Source of the DNA: Acidovorax radicis
GTDB taxonomy: Bacteria; Pseudomonadota; Gammaproteobacteria; Burkholderiales; Burkholderiaceae_C
Direction: 5' to 3'
NCBI RefSeq assembly: GCF_020510705.1
Contig: NZ_CP075184.1
Location: 1,426,001 to 1,490,000, forward strand
DNA length: 64,000 bases
How positions within the stretch are numbered: the first letter of the stretch is position 1; the number at the start of each line of letters is the position of its first letter. Under the pieces are notes generated by a model, which did not search any database, was not told where the DNA came from, and saw only the letters and a program-made list of their open reading frames with translations. This document shows positions 27,000-35,195 of this stretch, in pieces. The translations under genes and the position numbers were made by a program.

Positions 27000-27896
27000 A
27001 TGCTCAATGACAACCTCCACTCTGACGCCCTGGCGCTGCTGCCGGGCCGGTCCACAGAATCGGGCGCCACGCGGCGCACTGCGTTGCAGGCCGCGCTGGG
27101 CCTGGGTTATGCGGTGGCGGCTGCGCCCATCATGGCGCAGACGGCCATTGCCACGCCGACCGATGGGTTGACGGCGGGCCCGGTCAGTTTTGTGGTGGAT
27201 GGCTTCAAAGTGCCCGCCTACCGTGCGGCCCCTGCGGGCAAAACAGGCCTGCCCGTGGTGCTGGTCATTCAGGAAATCTTCGGCGTGCACGAATACATCG
27301 CTGATGTCTGCCGTCGTTTCGCCAAGGCGGGGTATCTGGCCATTGCGCCCGATCTGTATGCGCGGCAGGGCGATGCCAGCGGCTATACCGATATCGCCAA
27401 ACTCATGGCCGAGGTGGTGGCCAAGGTGCCCGATGCCCAGGTGATGGCCGACCTGGACGGCGCGGTGCAGTGGGCTACCGCCCATGGCGGCGATGCCGCA
27501 CGGGTGAGTGTCACCGGTTTTTGTTGGGGAGGGCGCATCACCTGGCTGTACGCCGCCCATGGCCCCGTGAAAGCGGGGGTGGCGTGGTACGGCCGCCTGG
27601 TAGGGCAATACAGCGAACTCACGCCCAAGCACCCCATTGATATCGCTCCCATCCTCAAAGCCCCGGTGCTCGGCCTTTATGGCGAAAAAGATGCGGGCAT
27701 ACCCCTTGACACGATTGATAAGATGAAAATTGCCTTGTCCGGCGGCTCGCCGCAAGCCAAGGCATCGCAGTTTGTGGTGTACCCCGACGCGCCCCACGCG
27801 TTCCATGCCGACTACCGCGCCAGCTACCGTAAGGAAGCGGCCGAAGACGGCTACCAGCGCGCGCTGGCGTGGTTCAAGGGGCACGGGGTGGTGTGA
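27000..27896 (+). CDS. Exported dienelactone hydrolase family protein
   Basis: A 298-residue alpha/beta hydrolase. The catalytic triad is visible as C175 in GFCWGG, D231 in GEKDAG and H266 in DAPHAFH. Residues 20-47 (ATRRTALQAALGLGYAVAAA) look like a Tat signal, so it probably acts in the periplasm. Such enzymes open dienelactones in chloroaromatic breakdown, but many family members act on other esters. GGGAG precedes the start, and a perfect terminator follows. Confidence 0.87.
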   Translation: MLNDNLHSDALALLPGRSTESGATRRTALQAALGLGYAVAAAPIMAQTAIATPTDGLTAGPVSFVVDGFKVPAYRAAPAGKTGLPVVLVIQEIFGVHEYIADVCRRFAKAGYLAIAPDLYARQGDASGYTDIAKLMAEVVAKVPDAQVMADLDGAVQWATAHGGDAARVSVTGFCWGGRITWLYAAHGPVKAGVAWYGRLVGQYSELTPKHPIDIAPILKAPVLGLYGEKDAGIPLDTIDKMKIALSGGSPQAKASQFVVYPDAPHAFHADYRASYRKEAAEDGYQRALAWFKGHGVV

Positions 27897-27933
27897 ACCA
27901 GGGCCCCGGCTCCGCTCCTCCTCCTGCTGCTGC

Positions 27934-27965
27934 AGCCGCCCCGCATCGACGGGGCGGCTTTTTTT
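27934..27965 (+). terminator. Rho-independent terminator of the dienelactone hydrolase gene
   Basis: AGCCGCCCC and GGGGCGGCT form a perfect 9-bp stem with an 8-base loop, followed by seven T residues. Confidence 0.92.
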
Positions 27966-27993
27966 GACCCGGCCTCACCGCTGGAATTTGAAT

Positions 27994-28040
27994 GAAAACA
28001 GGCGCTAGCGCTTGTAAATTAAGCACAATAAGCTATGACA
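27994..28040 (-). repeat. Palindromic repeat copy overlapping the ZIP gene start
   Basis: GAAAACAGGCGCTAGCGCTT followed by AAGCACAATAAGCTATGAC is the repeat in reverse orientation. Its end supplies the ATG of the downstream gene. Confidence 0.7.
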
Positions 28041-28919
28041 TTGATAGCAATCATTCTGGCCACTCTGGCCGCCGGTATTGGCAGCGTGTGGCTCGCTGCG
28101 TTGCTTATGCGAATGGGCATGGGCGGGCGTTCTGCCAGCGTGGGGCCGCAGCACCTGCTCAGCTTGGCTGCCGGGGCGCTGCTGGCCACCGCCTTCATGC
28201 ACCTGCTGCCCGAAGCGTTCGAGAGCCAGGCGGGTGCGCACGACCTGTTCGCCACGCTGCTGGTGGGCGTGGTGTTCTTCTTTTTGCTCGACAAGGCCGA
28301 GCTGTGGCACCACGGGCACGAGCACAGCCACCCCGAGCCCGCCACCAACGCGCAGGCCCATGCCCACAGCCACGCCGCTTCGCACCCTGCGCACGCAAGC
28401 CACGCGGGCCACCACGCCCACGAATCGGGCCACGAACAGGTTCACGTGCACCATCACCACGGTCCACGCGCAGGCGGTTGGGCCGTGCTCACGGGCGACA
28501 GCGTGCATTGTTTTGGCGACGGCATCCTCATTGCGTCGGCCTTCATGGCCGACATGCGCCTGGGCGTGATCGCCGCCGTGTCGGTGCTGGCGCACGAGGT
28601 GCCGCACCACATGGGCGACTTGGTGGTGCTGCGCCAGACCAGCCCCAACCGCCGCATGGCGCTGGTCAAGGTGTCGCTGGCGGGCGCCGTCACGGCGCTG
28701 GGCGGCATGGTGGGCTACTTTCTGGTGGGGCAGCTGCAAGACTTGTTACCGTACTTCCTGGCGGTGGCGTCGAGCAGCTTTGTGTACGTGGCGCTGGCCG
28801 ACTTGATCCCCCAGCTGCAAAAGCGCCTCACGGCGCGCGAAACCATTGCGCAGATTGCCTGGCTGATTGCGGGCATGGTGGTGGTCACGCTGGTGAGCGG
28901 GGCGGCGCACGCCCATTGA
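28035..28919 (+). CDS. ZIP-family metal transporter
   Basis: A 294-residue membrane protein with about eight hydrophobic segments. A long cytoplasmic loop (residues about 92-155) is packed with histidines (HGHEHSHPEP, HHAHESGHEQVHVHHHH) and should bind Zn or Ni. Transmembrane metal-site motifs HCFGDGILIA and LAHEVPHHMGD are present, so it is probably a functional Zn/Fe importer. Its start codon sits in a palindromic repeat with no clear Shine-Dalgarno. The last 192 bp occur again almost identically at 35926-36123. Confidence 0.9.
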   Translation: MTLIAIILATLAAGIGSVWLAALLMRMGMGGRSASVGPQHLLSLAAGALLATAFMHLLPEAFESQAGAHDLFATLLVGVVFFFLLDKAELWHHGHEHSHPEPATNAQAHAHSHAASHPAHASHAGHHAHESGHEQVHVHHHHGPRAGGWAVLTGDSVHCFGDGILIASAFMADMRLGVIAAVSVLAHEVPHHMGDLVVLRQTSPNRRMALVKVSLAGAVTALGGMVGYFLVGQLQDLLPYFLAVASSSFVYVALADLIPQLQKRLTARETIAQIAWLIAGMVVVTLVSGAAHAH

Positions 28920-28959
28920 TGAAAGGCGCGCTGAGCTGGGGTCGGCGGGCCGATCGAGC

Positions 28960-29679
28960 TCAGCTGCCTCGCGCGTAATGCCCTGGCGGGGCGATGCTCA
29001 GTGCGGGTTGGTCGAACAGCGCTGCGGGCCCGGTGTGCAGCGGGTCGTGCGTGAGGTCGGCATGGTCCACCGCATACTTCATGAGCGCGGCCTGCCCCTC
29101 GATGCGCAGCTTGCGTCGCAGGTGGAGCCGGTGGGTTTCGACCGTGCGCACAGAGGTGCCCATCAATGCGGCGATTTCCTTGTTCGAGCGTCCCTCCGAC
29201 ACCCATTGCAGCACGCTCGCTTCGCGCGGCGTGAGCGAGCGGTTGGAGCGTGCCACGCTGCCCGAGTCGTCCAGCAACTGCTCCAAGCCCGGGCTGAAGT
29301 AGCAATCCCCCCGGTGCACCGCCTCAATGGCCTCGATGAGTTGTTGCGCGGGCGCATCCTTGAGCACGTAGCCGCGCGCGCCCAGCGACACCGCGCGGCG
29401 CACGTACTCGGCATCGTCGTGCATCGACAGCACCAGCACGCGCACGCGCGGAAACTGCTCGCGGAACAGGGCCGCGAGGTGGATGCCGCTGGCTGCGGGC
29501 ATGCGGATGTCGGTCAGCACGATATCGGGAGCAAGGGCATGCGCCAGCGGCAGCGATTCGCCCACGCTGGTGGCCTCGCCGGCAATGCAGATGTGCTCGG
29601 TGGCCTCTAGCCGCATGCGTACGCCGTCGCGCACCAAGGGGTGGTCATCCACGAGAAGGATCCGGATCGGAGGGGTCAT
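28960..29679 (-). CDS. NarL/FixJ-type response regulator
   Basis: A 239-residue regulator. The receiver domain has the acidic pair DD at 11-12, phospho-acceptor D57 in LTDIRMP and a K in LKDAP. The LuxR-type helix-turn-helix follows (SLTPREASVLQWVSEGRSNK then EIAALMGTSVRTVETH). The C-terminus has an unusual extra tail of about 35 residues after the helix-turn-helix. It overlaps the kinase gene by 4 bp (ATGA), a coupled two-component pair. The target genes are not visible. Confidence 0.93.
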   Translation of the reverse strand: MTPPIRILLVDDHPLVRDGVRMRLEATEHICIAGEATSVGESLPLAHALAPDIVLTDIRMPAASGIHLAALFREQFPRVRVLVLSMHDDAEYVRRAVSLGARGYVLKDAPAQQLIEAIEAVHRGDCYFSPGLEQLLDDSGSVARSNRSLTPREASVLQWVSEGRSNKEIAALMGTSVRTVETHRLHLRRKLRIEGQAALMKYAVDHADLTHDPLHTGPAALFDQPALSIAPPGHYARGS

Positions 29680-31088
29680 GCGGCAATCTGCGAAGCGTCG
29701 AAATCATCAGCGGGCGCGGGGCGGGCCTGCGCGGCCAGGTCAAGCACGGCCACGATGCGGGTTCCGCTCTGGTCAGAAGCGATGGAAAACTGGCCGCCCA
29801 GGCCCTCAATGCGCTCACGCATGTTGCGCAGGCCAATGCCGCCCTGGCCGTCGCGCTGCACGCGCCGCACGTCAAAACCTCGGCCATCGTCGCGCACCTG
29901 CAGCGTCACGCGGCGGCGCTGGAATTGCAGCGCCACCTCCACGTGGGTCGCCTGTGCATGGGCCTGCGCGTTCATGACGGCCTCCTGCACCACGCGAAAC
30001 AGCGCCGTGCTGTGGCTGGTGGGCAATGGCAGGGCCGGGCCGCGCGATGTGAAGCCTATGTCGAAAACGCCCTGGCTTTGCACCTGCTGGCTCATGAGCG
30101 CGAGTGCGGGGGCCAGGCCCAGATCATCGAGCAAGGCAGGGCGTAGGGCGTGCGACACGCGCCGGATCTCGAGCAGTGCATGGTTGAGCCGCTCGAGGCC
30201 CTGGTCCAACATGCGGCGAGGGGCTGGTGGATCTTGGGCGGGGGGCGTGGGCAATTGCGATTGGGCTGTCTCCAGCAAGAACTTGGATGACACCAGCACC
30301 TGAACCACGCCATCGTGCAACTCGCGCGCCACGCGCACGCGCTCTTCTTCCTGCGAATGCACGACCCGCTGCGCCAGCCGGCGCAGCTTGGCGCTGGATA
30401 CGCGGTGGTCGCTCAGGTTCAGCGCCAGCCCGGCCACGCCGATGAGCACGATGCACAGGGCTGCGATAGCGTAGATGTGCCAGCGCGTGCTGGCGATGTT
30501 CTCCTGGGCGCTTTCGTCGATCTTGCGCAGGGCGTTGTGCACGTCGTCAAGGTACAGGCCCGTGCCCACGGCCCAGCCCCAGCCCGGCACCGACGCCACG
30601 TAGCCCAGCTTGGGCACCATCAGCTGGGACGAGGGCTTTTGCCAGCTGTAGCGCACCAGGCCCCCGCCATTGCGGGCCGTGTCGAGGATGAGCCGCGCGG
30701 GCAGTGCGCCATTGGGGCTGTTCGGGTCGCACAGGTCCACGCCCTGCAGTCCCATCTGCTGGGCATCGAGTAGCACCTTGCCGTCCTTGTCGTAGACGAA
30801 GAAGTAGCCGTCCTGCCCGAATTGCATCTGCGCCAGCATGGCCAGTGCCTGCCGCTGCTGGGCCTGCGGGTCGTCGCCATTGTTCATGATGCGCGCCAGC
30901 GCGCTGTGGGCCAGTTGCACGTAGTGCCGCAGCTCGGTTTCCTTGCTGTGCAGATAGGCCGACTCCACCAGTTCCCGCTCCTGGTGGGCCAGCTTCAGGG
31001 TCTGGTGCTGCACCGTCACGGCGACCAGGCCCAGCGCGACCACGATGGGCACCACAGACAGGAGTGCGAGTTTCAGCCGGAGTTGCAT
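29676..31088 (-). CDS. Cache-domain sensor histidine kinase (NarX/UhpB class)
   Basis: A 470-residue membrane kinase. Transmembrane segment 1 is at 8-27, and a periplasmic sCache_2 domain (residues about 35-195, FGQDGYFFVYDKDGKVLLDA and GWGWAVGTGLYLDDV) suggests sensing of a small organic acid or similar ligand. Transmembrane segment 2 is at 205-226. A HisKA_3 dimerisation domain has H258 in RELHDGVVQVL, followed by a HATPase with DDGRGFD and GGIGLRNMRERI. The ATG at 31088 places the first membrane segment properly; upstream in-frame starts (31154, 31190) add unlikely residues. An IS element sits 115 bp upstream. Confidence 0.92.
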   Translation of the reverse strand: MQLRLKLALLSVVPIVVALGLVAVTVQHQTLKLAHQERELVESAYLHSKETELRHYVQLAHSALARIMNNGDDPQAQQRQALAMLAQMQFGQDGYFFVYDKDGKVLLDAQQMGLQGVDLCDPNSPNGALPARLILDTARNGGGLVRYSWQKPSSQLMVPKLGYVASVPGWGWAVGTGLYLDDVHNALRKIDESAQENIASTRWHIYAIAALCIVLIGVAGLALNLSDHRVSSAKLRRLAQRVVHSQEEERVRVARELHDGVVQVLVSSKFLLETAQSQLPTPPAQDPPAPRRMLDQGLERLNHALLEIRRVSHALRPALLDDLGLAPALALMSQQVQSQGVFDIGFTSRGPALPLPTSHSTALFRVVQEAVMNAQAHAQATHVEVALQFQRRRVTLQVRDDGRGFDVRRVQRDGQGGIGLRNMRERIEGLGGQFSIASDQSGTRIVAVLDLAAQARPAPADDFDASQIAA

Positions 31089-31202
31089 GGGAGTGAAGAG
31101 GTGACCCCTCACTATCTGTCGGCCTTGATTTTTGTCAATGGGATTTGTTCCCATGGCCAGGCGCCGCGGACGGGTGGAATACACCAGCACACTGGGTTCT
31201 TA

Positions 31203-32389
31203 GGGATGTTCTGAACAACTCGGTTTCGCGCGTGCTACGAGACTGAGTTTTTCAGCTGGCGCAATGGAGACCGTCTTTCCTGCGGTTCCGTCTTGTTTGG
31301 TGCCCCTTGTGGGGGCCGCTTGCGCAGCCGCTGCGGCTGCACGGCTGTTTGCGGACGCACTCATGCCTGCGCCCCCAGCAATTGGTGGCGCACCATCCAC
31401 AGGTTGGACAGCGCAAACAGCGTCTTGAGCTGCAGTGTGTTCTTCTTCAATCCCCGGTAGCGCGCCTTCACATATCCAAACTGCCGCTTGATCACCCTAA
31501 AGGGATGCTCCACCTTGGCCCGGATGCTTGCCTTGATCTTCTCCATCTGGTCTATGAGCGCGTCAACGAGGTTGTGCTCTTTGTCCAGCTCTTTGCGCTT
31601 GCCCGGGCGCATCGCTATGTGCCACGTCACGCCCGCCCTGGCATCCGGGCGCTTGTGAACGCCTTGATAGCCCGCGTCACCAAACCCGTCTTTTTCTTGC
31701 CCGTGCAGCAAGCTGTTGCCTTCTACAACGTCGGCCACGTTGCCCGAGGTTCCGATGACGGTGTGCACCAGTCCTGAGTCCGCGTCCACGCCAATGTGGG
31801 CCTTCATGCCAAAGTGCCATTCATTGCCCTTTTGGCTTGAGTGCATCTCTGGATCGCGCTTTCTGTCCTTGTTCTTGGTAGAGCTGGGCGCTGCGATCAA
31901 CGTGGCGTCTACCGCAGTGCCCGCCTTGAGCAGCAAGCCCTGCGCTGCCAGCAGTTCGTTGACGGTGGCCAGAATCTGCTCGGCCAGCTTGTGCTTCTCC
32001 AGCCGGTGGCGAAACCTCAAAATGGTGCTCTCGTCAGGCATTCGTCCATGGGCATCAAGCCCTGCAAAATCCCGGTAGATCGGGGTGTCAAAGAGGGCTT
32101 CCTCCATCGCCAGATCCGACAAGGTAAACCACTGCTGCATGCAGTGGATGCGCAGCATGGTCTCCAGGGCAAAGGGTGGGCGGCCGTTCTTGCCCTCGGG
32201 GTAATACGGGGCAATGACATCGAGCAATGCAGCCCAGGGAACCACCCGATCCATCTGGGCCAGCAGTTCCTGTTTGCGGGTCTTCTTGGTGCTCAGGTTC
32301 AGGTCAAGGCTGCTTTGCTTCATGGCTTGCGAGGATGCCATGACTGGCCGGGGTCTATCAGACTGACCACGAGGTTTTGCAGGATTTCC
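31203..32389 (-). mobile_element. Complete IS5-family insertion sequence (1187 bp)
   Basis: The ends GGGATGTTCTGAACAAC (left) and, read inward from the right, GGAAATCCTGCAAAACC are imperfect inverted repeats. Both are flanked by TTA (31200-31202 and 32390-32392), taken as a 3-bp target duplication. One transposase gene fills the element. The right flank runs at once into a second, smaller element with related ends. Confidence 0.75.
31361..32341 (-). CDS. IS5-family transposase (DDE type)
   Basis: A 326-residue transposase of normal length. The catalytic D lies in AVDATLIAAPSSTK, the second D in GDAGYQGV, and the third acidic residue in KVEHPFRVIKRQFGY. The N-terminal domain ends with RFRHRLEKHKL. 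Two start codons six codons apart (32341 and 32323) are possible. There is no sign of a frameshift or internal stop, so the element may be active. Confidence 0.93.
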   Translation of the reverse strand: MASSQAMKQSSLDLNLSTKKTRKQELLAQMDRVVPWAALLDVIAPYYPEGKNGRPPFALETMLRIHCMQQWFTLSDLAMEEALFDTPIYRDFAGLDAHGRMPDESTILRFRHRLEKHKLAEQILATVNELLAAQGLLLKAGTAVDATLIAAPSSTKNKDRKRDPEMHSSQKGNEWHFGMKAHIGVDADSGLVHTVIGTSGNVADVVEGNSLLHGQEKDGFGDAGYQGVHKRPDARAGVTWHIAMRPGKRKELDKEHNLVDALIDQMEKIKASIRAKVEHPFRVIKRQFGYVKARYRGLKKNTLQLKTLFALSNLWMVRHQLLGAQA

Positions 32390-32392
32390 TTA

Positions 32393-32555
32393 GGGATGTC
32401 CTGCATAACTCCCTGCGGTCTGTGATAGCGCGGCCTCGGGCAGTCCGCTGCGTTGCTTTTCTTGCCAATAGCTCGGCTATTGGCTGCAAAAAGACGCCTT
32501 GCGGCCTGTCCCGATCCGCACTAGCACCGACTCGCGAAGGTTATGCAGGACATCC
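32393..32555. mobile_element. 163-bp foldback MITE-like element
   Basis: It starts GGGATGTCCTGCATAAC and ends with GGTTATGCAGGACATCC, near-perfect inverted ends related to those of the adjacent IS5-family element, and is flanked by TTA on both sides (32390-32392, 32556-32558). The two halves are imperfectly complementary along their whole length around a centre at GCCAATAGC-TCG-GCTATTGGC, so a transcript would fold into one long hairpin. It encodes nothing and would depend on a transposase supplied by another element. Confidence 0.75.
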
Positions 32556-32558
32556 TTA

Positions 32559-33140
32559 GCGGAATTCCGGCGCAGGTTGTGGTCGTGGTTTGATGATTAT
32601 TTCTTAACGCGGGAAATAGCGGCTCGAAATGCTGAATGTAAAAACCTGTGCGGCATTTTTTTGATGAAGCGCCTGCTTTTTTGAAAGCCATTAACATTAA
32701 TCGGTGGATTCATGGGGTGAAGCGCTTAAGCGGTGGGGGGGGATCGATTGCAGGGGCGCGGCCGGCTACCTGCCGATGGTCCGCACGTTTGGCCGGCTGG
32801 GGCGGTACAGATGAATCTGTGGGCTGCCAGTGGCTCGCTGCATGGGGTGGCCAGCGGGTGGGCGGCGACGGCCAGTGCGCGTTGTCAGAGGCCATTGGTC
32901 CGTGCGATCCGGTCCGCAAGGGCGACCGTCTGCGTAGTGTTGCGTAGGGGAAAAAACGATTATCTTTTGTGGGACTGTTTCTTAGAATTTCTCCGTGCAG
33001 CGACTTTGGCAGAGCACCGGTGGTGTAAGCGAATAACAAGGTCGTCTCGAGTGCTGCGGTATTTTGAATGGCTGGTTTTGAATTCGATTTCCGGTATTTA
33101 GGGTATTCGCAGGTGTTTGGTTCTTTCGGAGGAATAAACC
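32559..33140. promoter_or_regulatory. Long spacer upstream of the Rid/PLP operon
   Basis: This 582-bp stretch has no convincing gene; a 99-codon plus frame (32648-32947) has no recognisable domain. It is richer in A+T near 32580-32720 and 32945-33120. A -10-like TAGAAT lies at 32983-32988, and GGAGG at 33128-33132 sits eight bases before the Rid ATG. The promoter of the operon should lie here. Confidence 0.45.
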
Positions 33141-33605
33141 ATGGATATTCGAAAAATACGACGCCTGGCAGTGGTCGTCGGCGGCATGCTGGCGGTGGCT
33201 CTGGTGGGTTGCGCTGCGCCGGGCAAGCGTGAAGTGCTGTCCACCACGCAGATCTATCCGGCGATCGGGCCGTATTCACAGATGGTCTCGCATGGCAACA
33301 CCATCTATTTCTCGGGGGTGCTGCCGCTGAACGCTGCGGGCACTGCTGTGAATGGAACCACCATCGAAGAGCAAACCCGCGCCGTGCTGGACTTCATGGG
33401 CGCCAAGCTTCGCTCGCAGGGGCTCTCTTATGAGGACGTACTGGCCACTTCGGTGTACATGAAAGACCTCAACGAATTCGCCGCCATGAACAAGGTCTAC
33501 GGCGAGTATTTCCGCAGTGCGGCGCCGGCCCGCGCTACCGTGGAAGTCGCGCGCTTGCCGCGCGACGTGAAGATCGAAATCGCTGCCATCGTCGGCCGCC
33601 GCTGA
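33141..33605 (+). CDS. RidA-family (YjgF/YER057c/UK114) lipoprotein
   Basis: A 154-residue Rid protein with an added lipoprotein signal: MDIRKIRRLAVVVGGMLAVA leads into lipobox LVGC with Cys24, then alanine, which favours the outer membrane. The Rid core follows, and PARATVEVARLPRDVKIEI holds the arginine (R in PAR) that anchors substrate carboxylate in active RidA enzymes. RidA proteins hydrolyse reactive enamine/imine intermediates such as 2-aminoacrylate. Cytoplasmic RidA has no signal, so export is unusual. It is followed after 24 bp by a Tat-exported PLP enzyme. Confidence 0.9.
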   Translation: MDIRKIRRLAVVVGGMLAVALVGCAAPGKREVLSTTQIYPAIGPYSQMVSHGNTIYFSGVLPLNAAGTAVNGTTIEEQTRAVLDFMGAKLRSQGLSYEDVLATSVYMKDLNEFAAMNKVYGEYFRSAAPARATVEVARLPRDVKIEIAAIVGRR

Positions 33606-33629
33606 ACCCCCACCTCGATAGGAGCCACC

Positions 33630-35099
33630 GTGAAAAACAACACCTCAGTGATGACGGCCCCCTCGGCCGCAGGCATGCCCCTCGACGGATGGGATGACTC
33701 CCGCCGCTGGACATCCAAGCGGCGCGATTTTCTGCGCATTCTGGGCTACGGGGCCGGAGCGGCCGCCCTGGCCCCGCTGGTGGCATGCGGTAGCAGCGGC
33801 GCCGCCACTGTGTCCGAGGCCCTGCGCGAGCAGCTGATGAAAGATGAAGCCTTCTGGACCAGCGTGCAGAACATGTTCACGCTTAAGCCCGAAAAGACCT
33901 ACATGAACATCGGCACCGCCGGCTCCATGCCCAAGCTGGTGCTGGACGTGTTCGACACCGAGAACCGCAAGAAGGCTGCCGATTCGGGCAACGGCTATAC
34001 CAACCTGCTCGACCTGCGTAAGCAGGTGGCGCCCGGCTTTGGCGTGGACCCCGATGAACTGGCCTTTTCGGCTAATACGTCCTCGGGCATGTGCCACGCC
34101 ATCCTGGGCATCGACTGGAAGGCAGGCGACGTGATCGTGACCACCAACCACGAGCATGGTGGTGGCGACACACCGCTCAAGATCGCCCAGGACCGCTATG
34201 GCATCGAAGTCTCGCGCATCGCACTGCCCGTGGGCAACAAGCAGACCGCCGCTACCTATGTGAATCTGTTCGATGAGCGCATCCGTGCCCTGAAAACCGC
34301 AGGCAAGCGCGTGCGCGCCATGATGTGGTCTTCTCCCACCTACAAGACCGGCACCATGCTGCCTATTGCCGACCTCATGGAGGTGGTGAAGGCGCACGGG
34401 CTCATCAGCATCGTCGATGGCGCCCACCTGCCGGGCATGATGGCCTACAACTATGGCGAGCTGGGCATGGACTTCATGTCGGGTGCCGGCCACAAGTGGC
34501 AGTGTGGGCCGGGCTCCACGGGCATCCTGATCGTGCGCAACAAGATTCGCGCCTCCAACCCGCTGCCACTGCCCAAGTGGTACCCAGTCCACACTAGCGC
34601 CTACCCGGCGCTCGAGCGCACGACCACGGGCAAGGAAACCTACGACGTGGCGGCGTCCATCACCTCGTGTGGCAGCGTGCATACGCCCATGTTCCAGGCG
34701 CTGGTGCAGGCCTGCGCGCAGTGGGACAGCATCGGTCGCAAGAAGATCGAAACCTACGATCTCACGTTGGCGTCCTACCTGAAGGAAAAAATCGCCGAGC
34801 GCTGGGGAGTGGACGCGCTGTATTCACCCAAGGACGATCCCAAGCTGCTCTCGGCCCTTACTTCGTTCAATCCGTTCCAGAACAAGGACGACGTGATGAA
34901 CGCGCAGAAGTCCAGCACCTTCGTGGCCCGCATGCTCAGCGACTACCCGCAGGGCTTTGTGATTCGCAATGCGAACTTCTCCGTGATCGGCGCGGCGGCC
35001 GACCATTACGGCGTGCGTGTCTCGACGCACCTGTGGCACGACGCGCGCGATGTCGACCTGCTGGTCGACGCCATGTGGGACCTGTCGCGCAAGATGTGA
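33630..35099 (+). CDS. Tat-exported class V aminotransferase-fold PLP enzyme (PvdN/isopenicillin N epimerase-like), predicted lipoprotein
   Basis: A 489-residue protein. The N-terminus has a twin-arginine signal (SKRRDFLRILG, RR at 31-32) ending in a lipobox-like LVAC with Cys53. The PLP domain shows SIVDGAHLPG (D263, pyridine nitrogen contact) and SGAGHKWQCG (K289, Schiff-base lysine). The fold is class V, like cysteine desulfurases and isopenicillin N epimerase. PvdN, a periplasmic Tat-exported PLP enzyme of pyoverdine maturation, is a known precedent, but no pyoverdine genes are here. Tat export allows folding with PLP in the cytoplasm. The substrate is unknown. It is cotranscribed with the Rid lipoprotein. 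Confidence 0.9.
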   Translation: MKNNTSVMTAPSAAGMPLDGWDDSRRWTSKRRDFLRILGYGAGAAALAPLVACGSSGAATVSEALREQLMKDEAFWTSVQNMFTLKPEKTYMNIGTAGSMPKLVLDVFDTENRKKAADSGNGYTNLLDLRKQVAPGFGVDPDELAFSANTSSGMCHAILGIDWKAGDVIVTTNHEHGGGDTPLKIAQDRYGIEVSRIALPVGNKQTAATYVNLFDERIRALKTAGKRVRAMMWSSPTYKTGTMLPIADLMEVVKAHGLISIVDGAHLPGMMAYNYGELGMDFMSGAGHKWQCGPGSTGILIVRNKIRASNPLPLPKWYPVHTSAYPALERTTTGKETYDVAASITSCGSVHTPMFQALVQACAQWDSIGRKKIETYDLTLASYLKEKIAERWGVDALYSPKDDPKLLSALTSFNPFQNKDDVMNAQKSSTFVARMLSDYPQGFVIRNANFSVIGAAADHYGVRVSTHLWHDARDVDLLVDAMWDLSRKM

Positions 35100-35195
35100 G
35101 GCGCACTGGCCGCGCCCGGATGGGTTGGATTGCGCCCATCCGGCGCAAGCGCCAGGCGGCGCGTCCACGAGGCGCACGGCCTGGCGCATCTGCGT

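Noticed and set aside
28930..28964. GCTGAGCT / AGCTCAGC inverted repeat at the end of the ZIP gene
   Set aside because: It overlaps the stop of the convergent response-regulator gene and has no T tract, so I do not call it a terminator.
32648..32947. 99-codon plus-strand frame upstream of the Rid gene
   Set aside because: Gly/Trp/Arg-rich, no domain, no ribosome site; probably non-coding.
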